A DNA stretch of 64,000 bases from JAKVAV01 sp047633195. Its GTDB lineage: Bacteria > Bacteroidota > Bacteroidia > Flavobacteriales_D > Cryomorphaceae. The position numbers were made by a program, and so were the translations under genes. Shown here piece after piece: positions 53,034 to 60,730 of the stretch (its first letter is position 1; each line of letters starts with the position of its first letter). The notes under the pieces are model-generated. The model was not told where the DNA came from. It searched no databases and saw nothing but the letters and a program-made list of their open reading frames with translations. The stretch is from the NCBI GenBank assembly GCA_047633195.1, contig JBLIEU010000010.1:1-64000 (forward strand). The letters run 5' to 3'.

Positions 53034-54551
53034 ATGGAAGATAAAGCTACAACAGTATCTGTGATTGAAAAAGAACTCTACCCTTATCAGGCGGAGGCAA
53101 TTGAAAAAATATTTACCGTATTTGAAAAGGTGAAGGGCAAAGTTGATGTCCTATTTCAATTGCCTACTGGTGGGGGAAAGACCATCATCTTTAGTGAGAT
53201 AGCCAAGAAATTCATTGGGGATACAGGCAAGAATGTATTGATCTTGACTCACCGTGTCGAGCTCTGTGCGCAGACATCGAAAGCCTTGAGCGAGATTGAT
53301 GTAAAGAATAAGATCATCGATCGCGATGTAAAGGAATTGCACGACCGCGAGGAGTACAATTGCTACGTGGCAATGGTGGAAACGCTGAACAATCGACTAA
53401 CTGAGGACGACCAGTACCTTAGAAATGTTGGTCTTGTGATTATTGATGAGGCGCATTACAATTCCTTTAGAAAGCTTTTTAAATTTTTCAAGGAGGCGAA
53501 CATGCTCGGAGTAACAGCAACGCCACTTTCATCTAATCGAAATTTACCGCTTAATGAGAACTACAGCGAGCTTCTTGTTGGCCACAGCATCAAACGGCTA
53601 ATTGCCGATGAGTATCTAAGTAATTCTACCACGTATACATTCAATGTAAATCTACGCTCGCTCAAAGTGGGCACTGATGGAGATTACACGATAAGCTCTT
53701 TAGATCGATTGTACAGCTTGTATACCATGCAAGACAGACTTTTGGCAGCTTACCAAGAACGTGCAGCTGGTAAGAAGACTTTAATCTTTAACAGCGGAAT
53801 TGCTACCTCTGTGAGAGTATTTGAGCTATTCAAAAATGGAGGCTTTAATGTGAAGCATTTGGATAGCACTTTTACGGCCAAAGACAGAAAAGAAACTTTG
53901 GAATGGTTTCGAAATACTGATGATGCCATTTTGACTAGTGTCGGTATTTTGACTACAGGCTTTGATGAGCCCTCAGTCGAGAGTATTATTATTAACCGTG
54001 CCACGCGGTCACTCACGCTTTATCATCAGATGATTGGTCGAGGATCTCGGAGCACCAAGACCAAAAAGCAATTTACTATTATTGACTTAGGAAATAATGT
54101 TGAGCGATTGGGTTTGTGGCAAGACTACATCAACTGGCAAGACATATTCAAGTTTCCCGACAAGTATTTCGAGAAGATCAATGATCGGGACAATCAACTT
54201 ATGGTCGACTACCATTACGAGCGTCCAGAGTGGCTTGAGGAGCTCTTTCCAAAAAATGTCGCCGAGGATCAATTCAACATGAAGCGCGTGTACGCTGGCT
54301 TGGCTGACCGCGGCGAAAAGCCAAAGAAGGCTGTGGATGTGAGCATCGACAATCACATGAAGCAAATCATAAGGAATTCTGAGGATTATTACGATGCGCT
54401 CGAACTCGTAGACCACCTCAAAGAAGAGATCGAATACAGGTGTAGACTTTATTGCTCTTGTCTTCACAATGCTACGGAGAGCTATAGTGATTGGCTAAAA
54501 GAGACTTACATCAGAAAACTCAAAAACGGGTTGAGGTTGGAAATGATGTAA
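53034..54551 (+). CDS. DEAH-box superfamily 2 helicase
   Basis: A 505-residue SF2 helicase. It has the Q-like entry ELYPYQAEAIEKIF, Walker A FQLPTGGGKTIIFSE, motif II GLVIIDEAHYNSFRKLF, motif III GVTATPLSS, and motif VI HQMIGRGSRSTKTKKQFTII. Length and order resemble the type III-restriction/RecQ-unlike small helicases widespread in Bacteroidota. No nuclease domain is seen; the C-terminal 130 residues (RVYAGLADRGEKPKKAVDVS) are not recognised. It probably remodels DNA or RNA in the cytosol. It overlaps ung by one base (TAATG), so the two are translationally coupled, which hints at a repair role. Confidence 0.88.
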   Translation: MEDKATTVSVIEKELYPYQAEAIEKIFTVFEKVKGKVDVLFQLPTGGGKTIIFSEIAKKFIGDTGKNVLILTHRVELCAQTSKALSEIDVKNKIIDRDVKELHDREEYNCYVAMVETLNNRLTEDDQYLRNVGLVIIDEAHYNSFRKLFKFFKEANMLGVTATPLSSNRNLPLNENYSELLVGHSIKRLIADEYLSNSTTYTFNVNLRSLKVGTDGDYTISSLDRLYSLYTMQDRLLAAYQERAAGKKTLIFNSGIATSVRVFELFKNGGFNVKHLDSTFTAKDRKETLEWFRNTDDAILTSVGILTTGFDEPSVESIIINRATRSLTLYHQMIGRGSRSTKTKKQFTIIDLGNNVERLGLWQDYINWQDIFKFPDKYFEKINDRDNQLMVDYHYERPEWLEELFPKNVAEDQFNMKRVYAGLADRGEKPKKAVDVSIDNHMKQIIRNSEDYYDALELVDHLKEEIEYRCRLYCSCLHNATESYSDWLKETYIRKLKNGLRLEMM

Positions 54552-55219
54552 TGATACAGGAGGTTAGATTGCATCCGTCTTGGGAGGCAGTTTTGAATGA
54601 CGAGTTCAAAAAGCCTTATTTCAAATCTCTAGTTTCTTTTATCGATCATGAATACAGCACTCAGCAGGTTTTTCCTCCTAGAAATTTAATTTTCAATGCC
54701 TTTGATCACACTTCTTTCGAAGAAGTAAAAGTGGTAATCCTAGGTCAGGATCCTTATCACGGACATGGTCAAGCTAATGGATTGTGCTTTTCGGTGAATG
54801 ATGGTGTAGCTATACCTCCATCCTTGAAAAATATATTTACAGAAATACGTGATGATTTAGCTATCGAGCAAACGGGAAGAGGCAACTTGGAAAGATGGGC
54901 AAAGCAGGGAGTGCTTCTTCTAAATGCAACCCTGACAGTATGTGCCCATGAAGCTGGCTCGCATCAAAATATAGGTTGGGAGATATTTACCGATGCGGTT
55001 ATTAAGGCAATTAGTCAAAAAAGAGAAGAGGTAGTTTTTATGCTTTGGGGCAGCTATGCCCGAAAGAAAGGCGCTGTTATTGACGGATCAAAGCACTTGG
55101 TCTTGGAAGCTCCACATCCCTCGCCATTATCTGCTTATCGCGGATTTTTAGGGTGCAAACACTTTAGCAAGGCCAATGCTTACTTAAAGAATGAGGGTAA
55201 GGAATTCATAAACTGGTAA
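54551..55219 (+). CDS. ung: Uracil-DNA glycosylase
   Basis: A 222-residue family 1 uracil-DNA glycosylase that removes uracil from DNA. From ATG 54551 the water-activating motif is VVILGQDPYHGHGQANGLCF (Asp67), then GVLLLNATLTVCAHEAGSH, and the DNA-intercalating loop HPSPLSAYRGFLGCKHFS. The longer frame from 54491 would extend into the helicase gene and is unnecessary; the TAATG overlap is a natural restart. One small change is GHGQ where GPGQ is usual in the loop. Cytosolic. Confidence 0.95.
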   Translation: MIQEVRLHPSWEAVLNDEFKKPYFKSLVSFIDHEYSTQQVFPPRNLIFNAFDHTSFEEVKVVILGQDPYHGHGQANGLCFSVNDGVAIPPSLKNIFTEIRDDLAIEQTGRGNLERWAKQGVLLLNATLTVCAHEAGSHQNIGWEIFTDAVIKAISQKREEVVFMLWGSYARKKGAVIDGSKHLVLEAPHPSPLSAYRGFLGCKHFSKANAYLKNEGKEFINW

Positions 55220-55327
55220 TTAGGATGCCATCCAGATGAGCAGCACTACAATGGCTAAAATGAAATAGGCAAATACTACAGGCATTGCGATTTCAGGCTC
55301 TAAGTCTTTATTTTTCTTTTCTAGCAT
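55220..55327 (-). CDS. 35-residue single-pass membrane peptide
   Basis: On the minus strand an ATG at 55325-55327 starts a 35-codon frame: MLEKKNKDLEPEIAMPVVFA, then YFILAIVVLLIWMAS, stop TAA at 55220-55222. It has a charged N-terminus and one C-terminal membrane helix, like small accessory subunits or regulatory membrane peptides. A TATCTTTA, close to the TAnnTTTG element, lies about 13-20 bases upstream. The stop abuts the ung stop directly. No family is recognised, and the small size leaves some doubt, but composition and promoter support a real gene. Confidence 0.5.
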   Translation of the reverse strand: MLEKKNKDLEPEIAMPVVFAYFILAIVVLLIWMAS

Positions 55328-55443
55328 GGCTAAATCTTGATGTTTTGGTAAAGATACATTTTGTGTTTCTGAATCTGAAATGATTCAAGTTTTCATTGAC
55401 TGATCAAAATTTGCTATCTTGACTCCTACCAAAGCCATTGACG

Positions 55444-55803
55444 ATGAAAAAGCAATGTTTAGAATGTCAAGACGAATTTGTAGGAAGGGTAGATGCCAAG
55501 TTTTGTTCTGATTCCTGTCGAAGTGCTTTCCATAATAGAACCAATGTTGAAGGAAGAGAGGAAATCAAAAGAGTGAACGCTATTCTAAGAAAGAACCGCA
55601 AAATATTAGCAGGATTAAATAAGACAGAAACTGCTCGGGTGCGTCGAAGTGTTCTTCTTACAGAAGGCTTCAATTTTAATTATCTGACAAATGTATACGT
55701 GACGTCAAAGGGTAAAACGTACAAATACAGTTACGATCATGGGTATCTCGAATCCGATGAAGATTACCTCACCCTAGTTATTAAGAAAGATTACGTGCGG
55801 TAA
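55444..55803 (+). CDS. Small zinc-ribbon protein
   Basis: A 119-residue protein from ATG 55444 with an N-terminal zinc ribbon: CLECQDEFVGRVDAKFCSDS, then C, giving a C-x2-C ... C-x3-C set. The rest is basic and then beta-rich (KRVNAILRKNRKILAGLN; TNVYVTSKGKTYKYSYDHGY). The pattern is common in Bacteroidota, but no function is assigned. A TTG six bases upstream is a less likely start. Its 3' end overlaps the transporter gene on the other strand by 23 bases. Confidence 0.75.
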   Translation: MKKQCLECQDEFVGRVDAKFCSDSCRSAFHNRTNVEGREEIKRVNAILRKNRKILAGLNKTETARVRRSVLLTEGFNFNYLTNVYVTSKGKTYKYSYDHGYLESDEDYLTLVIKKDYVR

Positions 55804-56710
55804 GCTTCCTGTCGCGAAACTTGAAAAAATAATAGAGACCTAATCCTGATATGATGTGCCAGATACCCCACCAAGCGGCTATCATGGCCATACCGCCATT
55901 CCCATCAAAGAAGTTGAAGATAATTATCAAGCCAAGTCCCGAATTTTGAATACCTGTTTCGATAATAACCGTTCTACTTAAGTCTCCTTGAAGCCCGAAA
56001 GCCCTTCCTGATAAATAGCCTGCAAGCAAGGCCATTCCATTGTGAACGAGAACGAGCAAGAAAACCAAATGAATATGTTCCAAAAAAGCATCAAGGTTTT
56101 TCAGCAATCCGACTGCTATAAATCCCAAAAGAACCAACATGCTTGCGATTCGAATGGGCTTTTCAATTTTTGAGGTGATATGAGGAAGCCTCTGGCTAAA
56201 TAACAATCCCAGGATCAACGGAACGACCAACAAGATCAAAACAGTTTTGAGCATATCGAAAAAACTCAGCTCAAATGATGTTAGAAAATCTCCCGCTTGA
56301 ATCAATCGACTGGAATAGAAGTCAAAATTGAAAGGGGTGAAAAAGGGGCTCAGGAAGGTGGCGACAGCGGTGAGCGTGACGGAAAGAGAAACATTGGCAC
56401 CCGAAATAGATGAAAAGAAATTGGAAATGTTCCCTCCAGGGCAAGATGCTACTAAGATCATTCCTAGCGCTAAAGCAGGGTGAGGATTAAAAATGAGAAT
56501 TAAAATGAAAGTGAGCAGGGGCAGTAAAAGAAACTGAGATCCTACTCCTGCCAAAACTGCTTTCGGATTCTTTTTCAGTTGGTTGAAATCAGCAGTGTTG
56601 ATGCCAAGTGCCACTCCAAACATAATAAAACCCAAGCACAAGTTGAGTAGCAGCAAGCTGTCGTCAGAAAAAGAAATGGAAATGAAATCGAGTGAATTGG
56701 TAGAATTCAA
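55781..56710 (-). CDS. Bile-acid:sodium symporter family transporter
   Basis: A BASS-family transporter of 309 residues if started at the TTG at 56708-56710. About nine membrane helices. Family motifs include LCLGFIMFGVALGINTADF, MILVASCPGGNISNFFSSIS and GANVSLSVTLTAVATFLSP, the sodium-site region. It should carry an organic anion with Na+ across the inner membrane; the substrate is unknown (bile acids are unlikely in this setting). The open frame reaches a TTG at 56755, but that lies in the stem of a terminator-like RNA hairpin and would give a Phe-run N-terminus, so the later start is preferred. It may be controlled by the structured RNA upstream. Confidence 0.82.
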   Translation of the reverse strand: MNSTNSLDFISISFSDDSLLLLNLCLGFIMFGVALGINTADFNQLKKNPKAVLAGVGSQFLLLPLLTFILILIFNPHPALALGMILVASCPGGNISNFFSSISGANVSLSVTLTAVATFLSPFFTPFNFDFYSSRLIQAGDFLTSFELSFFDMLKTVLILLVVPLILGLLFSQRLPHITSKIEKPIRIASMLVLLGFIAVGLLKNLDAFLEHIHLVFLLVLVHNGMALLAGYLSGRAFGLQGDLSRTVIIETGIQNSGLGLIIIFNFFDGNGGMAMIAAWWGIWHIISGLGLYYFFKFRDRKLTARNLS

Positions 56711-56734
56711 AGGCTTTTGATTTCTACAAAGAAA

Positions 56735-56920
56735 GAAGAAAAAGAAAAACCGCAAGTGTGTCCTGAAAGCGATTCAATGAATCGATAACCAATCAATCTA
56801 AAACAACCATTAAAGATCGGACCTCACTTGCGGCTGTTAGCATGCCGAAGCAATACTAACGGGGCTAACCAAAACCTCGCTGTATTTCTTGAAACGAAAT
56901 ACGCACCGAATATAGGTCGG
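56735..56920 (-). ncRNA. Candidate structured RNA: small RNA or transporter leader
   Basis: Read leftward, this gene-free stretch holds consecutive hairpins: CCGA/TCGG (56917-56920 with 56906-56909), GTATTTC/GAAATAC (56896-56902 with 56882-56888), a GTTAG/CTAAC stem with a TTCG loop (56856-56860 with 56836-56840), an alternative GGTTAGC pairing to the same arm (56864-56869), and a long final stem CCGCAAGTG/CACTTGCGG (56825-56833 with 56750-56758) extended by GGAC/GTCC and containing a terminal hairpin (56770-56784). The last stem runs into T5CT5, like an intrinsic terminator. It could be a separate small RNA (size and bubble layout recall 6S-type RNA) or an attenuating leader of the transporter gene. 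No known family was matched. Confidence 0.5.
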
Positions 56921-56979
56921 ATTTAGCTCTAAATAAAGGCCTGATTTGTTTTTGTGAATGCAACTTTGGAAAGCCAATA

Positions 56980-57055
56980 GCAGGTTTAGTGGAAATGAGA
57001 GGCCTATCTATCGACTAAACTTCTTTAACGCGGCATGAGACTTTATTAAACCTGC
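56980..57055. repeat. Inverted repeat in the gene-free region
   Basis: GCAGGTTTA (56980-56988) and TAAACCTGC (57047-57055) are perfect inverted arms; within them GTTTAGT (56984-56990) and ACTAAAC (57014-57020) form a second, competing pair. This extends the structured area upstream of the transporter gene and may belong to the same RNA. No gene is seen between 56941 and 57097. Confidence 0.4.
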
Positions 57056-57097
57056 ATCAATGAACTGTTTTGGGATTTTATTATTGAATTTTCAAAC

Positions 57098-57280
57098 TTA
57101 TTGTTCGATTGATAATACTTGAAAACTGGTGATTTCTAGATTATCCACTGAAACTTTTACTTCGATAGGATTACAACAAACTTCGCAGTCTTCGATATAT
57201 TCTTGCTCAGGCAATGATACATCGACGAGCATGGATATTTCTTGGATACAATAAGGGCAGGTAAAAAAATATTCTTCCAT
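57098..57280 (-). CDS. CPXCG-type cysteine-rich zinc protein
   Basis: A 60-residue protein of the CPXCG family. It contains FFTCPYCIQEISMLVDVSLP and IEDCEVCCNPIEVKV, giving two Cys pairs (C-x2-C and C-x2-CC) that should bind one zinc ion. The end (SFQVLSIEQ) is also typical. Function unknown; cytosolic. It is a complete small gene with start ATG at 57278-57280, and is divergent from the DUF6745-unit genes. Confidence 0.85.
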   Translation of the reverse strand: MEEYFFTCPYCIQEISMLVDVSLPEQEYIEDCEVCCNPIEVKVSVDNLEITSFQVLSIEQ

Positions 57281-57347
57281 TTTTAAATCTTAGTACAGAC
57301 TATCAACCTTTGTAACTTTAAAGTGTTTTCAATAAAAGCAAAATGTG

Positions 57348-57698
57348 ATGTATAGACAAGGAGATGTCCTATTAGAGAAGTTGAACGCTATACCAGAGCG
57401 AACTCGCACAGATGATACTCTTTTGGTAAGAGGGGAAGGTCTCAATCATGGTCACTTTATCAAAGGAGAGGCGGTGGAAATCTTGAATGCTGAAGAGAAC
57501 GAGTTAACAGGGGGAGGAGGTTTGGTCACACAATATCTTGACCTAAAGACTGAAGCTACGTTAGAACATTTGTTGATCGATTCAGGAGAATGGACACAAG
57601 AACACGCACCGATTATTATTCCTCCAGGCAAGTACAGAGTGATAAAGCAAAGAGAATTTAATCCATATTCAAGGGCTATTAGAGCTGTAAAGGATTGA
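57348..57698 (+). CDS. QGDV-type small protein, partner of the DUF6745 gene
   Basis: A 116-residue protein from ATG 57348 beginning MYRQGDVLLEKLNAIPE, followed by LVRGEGLNHGHFIKGEAVEI and ending APIIIPPGKYRVIKQREFNP. I recall proteins with a similar QGDVLL start and a G-E-x-x-x-H-x-H segment being encoded next to DUF6745 genes in other phyla; function not known. The beta-rich profile suggests a small barrel or cupin-like fold (HGH, a possible metal site). TAACTTTA, near the -7 consensus, lies about 30 bases upstream. The DUF6745 gene begins 7 bases after its stop. Confidence 0.7.
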   Translation: MYRQGDVLLEKLNAIPERTRTDDTLLVRGEGLNHGHFIKGEAVEILNAEENELTGGGGLVTQYLDLKTEATLEHLLIDSGEWTQEHAPIIIPPGKYRVIKQREFNPYSRAIRAVKD

Positions 57699-57705
57699 TT
57701 GGGAT

Positions 57706-58821
57706 ATGAAGGAGATTACCAGAGTGGAGGCCAATGGGCTCTATGATTTCAAGAAGACGGTTTTGAATACGGGCCTTTCTTGCCAGATTGACAGAATTGA
57801 GCTGGCGTCGTCTTGCAGGGAATTTTACATCGACTTCTTAGGGTTGTTAAGTCCTAAAATTTTTATTGGTGATGGGCCACTTGAGGCTGCTGAAATTTTG
57901 AATCACCTTTTGGGTTCGTCTTTTTCAGAAAGGCAGGCGGAGATCATTGAATTTGCATGTCACTCTTCAAGTACTTCAATCCGAAAAGAAATAGATCGCG
58001 CGGTTTTTGAAGGAGCCAAGTCCTCAAAAGAGCTTCTGAAAGAAAAGCTGGGCCAAGAGCGTTTCAGGGAAGTTCGCAACATCTTGTTTCGCGATCTGAA
58101 TTTTCAGTTTTCACAATCCGTTTATCAAGTCGTTGAGAGAAGTTTTTACCTGAGTTTAAAAAGAGAAGGTAGAGCAATTAATGAATTTTCAGCTCACCCT
58201 TCCTTTGCCGATCGGGATTGGCTCAATTTCCATCTCGGATGTTCGACTGTCTTTGAAACTGAGCAGGCCTTATCATCCAGCTATTCTAAGCTGGTAAATG
58301 CTGGTTTATTCTGTGGGTATTTCTACAAAGAATTCGCTGTTCTAGTGCCGTTGCCTGAGTGCCTGAGCAGGAATGAAAATCTCGTATTGCATCATGAAGA
58401 GGAGGCAGCTGTGAGCTGGAGAGACGGAACTAGCTTGGCGTATTGGAATGGAGTAGAAGTACCGCTAAACTTAGTTTGCGCCCCTGACAATGTAACTGCA
58501 GCAGATATCCTTAACGAAACCAACGCCGAAGTACGAAGGTGCTTCCAAGAAAAGTTAGGCAGCGAGAAATTTGGAAATCTCCTAGGCCTCATCGATCTAG
58601 ATAGAAAAACAGATCGATTTGGCAATGAGCTAGTACTTTACCGAACTGAGAAGATCGACAAAATGGCAGGAGATTGCATCTATTTCGCTAAAGTCGTATG
58701 CCCCTCCACAGGGAGGAATTATTTTCTCTGTGTTCCCCCAGGAATGTCGGGAGTTGAGGAGGCAGTATCATGGACATTTGGCAAAACGCCAGGCGATTAC
58801 CGCCCATCTATCGAGACTTAG
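57706..58821 (+). CDS. DUF6745 domain protein
   Basis: A 371-residue cytosolic protein. The C-terminal half matches the DUF6745 pattern: LHHEEEAAVSWRDGTSLAYW, NGVEVPLNLVCAP, ILNETNAEVRRCFQEKLGSE, FGNELVLYRTEK, NYFLCVPPGMSGVEEAVSWT and FGKTPGDYRPSIET at the very end. The N-terminal half (about 1-220) is helical and not recognised. No catalytic motif or signal peptide is visible. It follows the QGDV-type gene by 7 bases and so forms a two-gene unit of unknown role. Its stop overlaps the typA stop by 4 bases on the other strand. Confidence 0.82.
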   Translation: MKEITRVEANGLYDFKKTVLNTGLSCQIDRIELASSCREFYIDFLGLLSPKIFIGDGPLEAAEILNHLLGSSFSERQAEIIEFACHSSSTSIRKEIDRAVFEGAKSSKELLKEKLGQERFREVRNILFRDLNFQFSQSVYQVVERSFYLSLKREGRAINEFSAHPSFADRDWLNFHLGCSTVFETEQALSSSYSKLVNAGLFCGYFYKEFAVLVPLPECLSRNENLVLHHEEEAAVSWRDGTSLAYWNGVEVPLNLVCAPDNVTAADILNETNAEVRRCFQEKLGSEKFGNLLGLIDLDRKTDRFGNELVLYRTEKIDKMAGDCIYFAKVVCPSTGRNYFLCVPPGMSGVEEAVSWTFGKTPGDYRPSIET

Positions 58822-60623
58822 GCAAACGCTTTTCCCGATCTTTTGCGGTCTTGTTCTTTCAAGAAAACTTTTCGAATACGGAGTGACAACGGAGTGGCCT
58901 CAACGTACTCATCACCTTGGATATATTCCAAAGCTTCTTCTAGTGAGAACTTTGTGGGAGGAGCGATTTTCAACTTGTCGTCGGCTCCTGAGCTACGCAT
59001 GTTTGACATCTTCTTTGTCTTGGTGACGTTGATCGTCAAATCTCCAGGGCGGGTGTTCTCGCCAATAACCTGTCCTTCGTAGATTTCCTCGTTCGGATCC
59101 ACAAAGAATTTCCCTCTGTCTTGAAGGTTGTTTAGAGAATAAGGGATAGCCTTACCCAATTCCATACTGATCAATGAACCGTTTTGTCTTCCACCAATGT
59201 CACCTTTCATTGGTTCAAAACCAGTAAAGCGGTGCGTCATAATGGCTTCACCCGAAGTAGCAGTCATTAGATAAGTTCTTAGACCAATGATTCCGCGAGA
59301 AGGAATTTTGAATTCTAAAACCATCCTTTCTCCTTTCGGATTCATTGATGTCATTTCACCCTTTCGGAAGTTTACTTGTTCAATCGCTTTACCAGAATAG
59401 GAATCGGGTAGATCGATGCGCAAATCTTCCATTGGCTCGCACTTTCTGCCGTCAATTTCTTTTATGATTACTCTTGGCTGCCCAATCTGTAGTTCATAAC
59501 CCTCTCTCCTCATCGTTTCGACGAGAACTGAGATGTGAAGAACACCGCGTCCAAAGACTCTAAAAGAATCACCTTTTTCAGCTGGTTCGACCTTTAATGC
59601 CAAATTCTTTTCAAGTTCTTTCTTCAATCGCTCCTTCAGGTGATTTGAAGTAACGTATTTTCCCTCTTTCCCAAAGAAAGGGGAATCATTGATCGTGAAG
59701 AGCATACTCATAGTAGGCTCGTCAATATCAATAGTGGGAAGTGCTTCTTGCTGATCGGCGTCTGAAATGGTATCGCCTATTTCGAAGTTTTCGATTCCAG
59801 CCAGAGCGCAGATATCACCCGAGAATACTTCGGGAACTTTTCTTTTTTGAAGACCTTCAAAGACGTAAACTTCTTTTACGGTTCCTTTAGGTGCAGTGCC
59901 ATCTCTTTTTAAGAGAGCAATTCGCTGGTTTGCTTTTATCGTACCTCTTTTCACTTTTCCTACGGCAATTCTACCGAGGTATGGAGAGAAGTCTAATGAT
60001 GTAACCAACATCTGGAAAGGCCCATCTTCAACATGAGGTTCAGGAATTTCTTTGATGATCATATCCATGAGTGGAGTAATGTTATCTGTTGGCTTTTGCC
60101 AATCTTCACTCATCCAATTGTTTTTTGCGCTACCGTAGATAGTTTGAAAATCAAGTTGCTCCTCAGTAGCTTCCAGATCAAACATCAAATCAAATACGGC
60201 CTCGTGAACCTCTTCAGGAGTGCAATTCTCTTTATCAACCTTATTCACTACAACAATGGGCTTCAAACCTGCATTCAAAGCTTTTTCTAACACAAAACGT
60301 GTCTGAGGCATTGGACCTTCGAAAGCATCTACTAAAAGGAGAACGCCATCAGCCATATTCATTACTCGCTCTACTTCACCACCAAAATCACTGTGGCCAG
60401 GAGTATCAATGATATTGATCTTGTATCCCTTGTATATCACGGAAACATTCTTCGCCAGAATGGTAATTCCACGCTCTCTTTCCAGGTCGTTGGAATCCAT
60501 AATGAGATCCCCTGGTTTTTCGTGCTCCCCAAAGATCTGTCCCAATAGAATCATTTTGTCAACGAGGGTAGTTTTACCGTGATCAACGTGGGCAATAATG
60601 GCAATGTTTCTGATTAAACTCAT
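58818..60623 (-). CDS. typA: Ribosome-associated GTPase TypA/BipA
   Basis: A translational GTPase of 601 residues from the ATG at 60621-60623 (MSLIRNIAIIAHVDHGKTTL). G motifs: AHVDHGKTTLVDKM (G1), RERGITI (G2), DTPGHSDFGGEVERV (G3), VVVNKVDKEN (G4), IYGSAKN (G5). The EF-G-like domains III and V and the TypA C-terminal domain (IMTHRFTGFEPMKGDIGGRQ) follow. It binds ribosomes and helps assembly and growth under stress such as cold. The longer start at 60648-60650 would place the start inside the promoter and is rejected. Confidence 0.95.
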   Translation of the reverse strand: MSLIRNIAIIAHVDHGKTTLVDKMILLGQIFGEHEKPGDLIMDSNDLERERGITILAKNVSVIYKGYKINIIDTPGHSDFGGEVERVMNMADGVLLLVDAFEGPMPQTRFVLEKALNAGLKPIVVVNKVDKENCTPEEVHEAVFDLMFDLEATEEQLDFQTIYGSAKNNWMSEDWQKPTDNITPLMDMIIKEIPEPHVEDGPFQMLVTSLDFSPYLGRIAVGKVKRGTIKANQRIALLKRDGTAPKGTVKEVYVFEGLQKRKVPEVFSGDICALAGIENFEIGDTISDADQQEALPTIDIDEPTMSMLFTINDSPFFGKEGKYVTSNHLKERLKKELEKNLALKVEPAEKGDSFRVFGRGVLHISVLVETMRREGYELQIGQPRVIIKEIDGRKCEPMEDLRIDLPDSYSGKAIEQVNFRKGEMTSMNPKGERMVLEFKIPSRGIIGLRTYLMTATSGEAIMTHRFTGFEPMKGDIGGRQNGSLISMELGKAIPYSLNNLQDRGKFFVDPNEEIYEGQVIGENTRPGDLTINVTKTKKMSNMRSSGADDKLKIAPPTKFSLEEALEYIQGDEYVEATPLSLRIRKVFLKEQDRKRSGKAFA

Positions 60624-60647
60624 GATGACTGTTTCTGAAATTGGCTG

Positions 60648-60655
60648 CAAAGGTA
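60648..60655 (-). promoter_or_regulatory. typA promoter -7 element
   Basis: On the minus strand TACCTTTG (60655 to 60648) is a perfect TAnnTTTG. A TTTG from the T-tail of the preceding terminator lies 22 bases upstream as a possible -33. The start ATG is 25 bases downstream. Confidence 0.65.
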
Positions 60656-60683
60656 CGCTTTACTTTTGCGTATAGGACAAAAA

Positions 60684-60710
60684 AAATCCCACCCGTGATG
60701 GGTGGGATTT
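60684..60710 (-). terminator. Intrinsic terminator of the ice-binding-like gene
   Basis: AAATCCCACCC (60684-60694) pairs perfectly with GGGTGGGATTT (60700-60710) around a 5-base loop; leftward it runs into eight T. It lies 20 bases after the stop of the T9SS gene. Confidence 0.88.
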
Positions 60711-60730
60711 AACTAGTTATGTTTTACTAA

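Noticed and set aside
56755..56755. TTG at 56755 as start of the transporter
   Set aside because: It lies in the arm of a terminator-like stem, gives a run of Phe codons from a T-rich tract, and adds nothing seen in the family.
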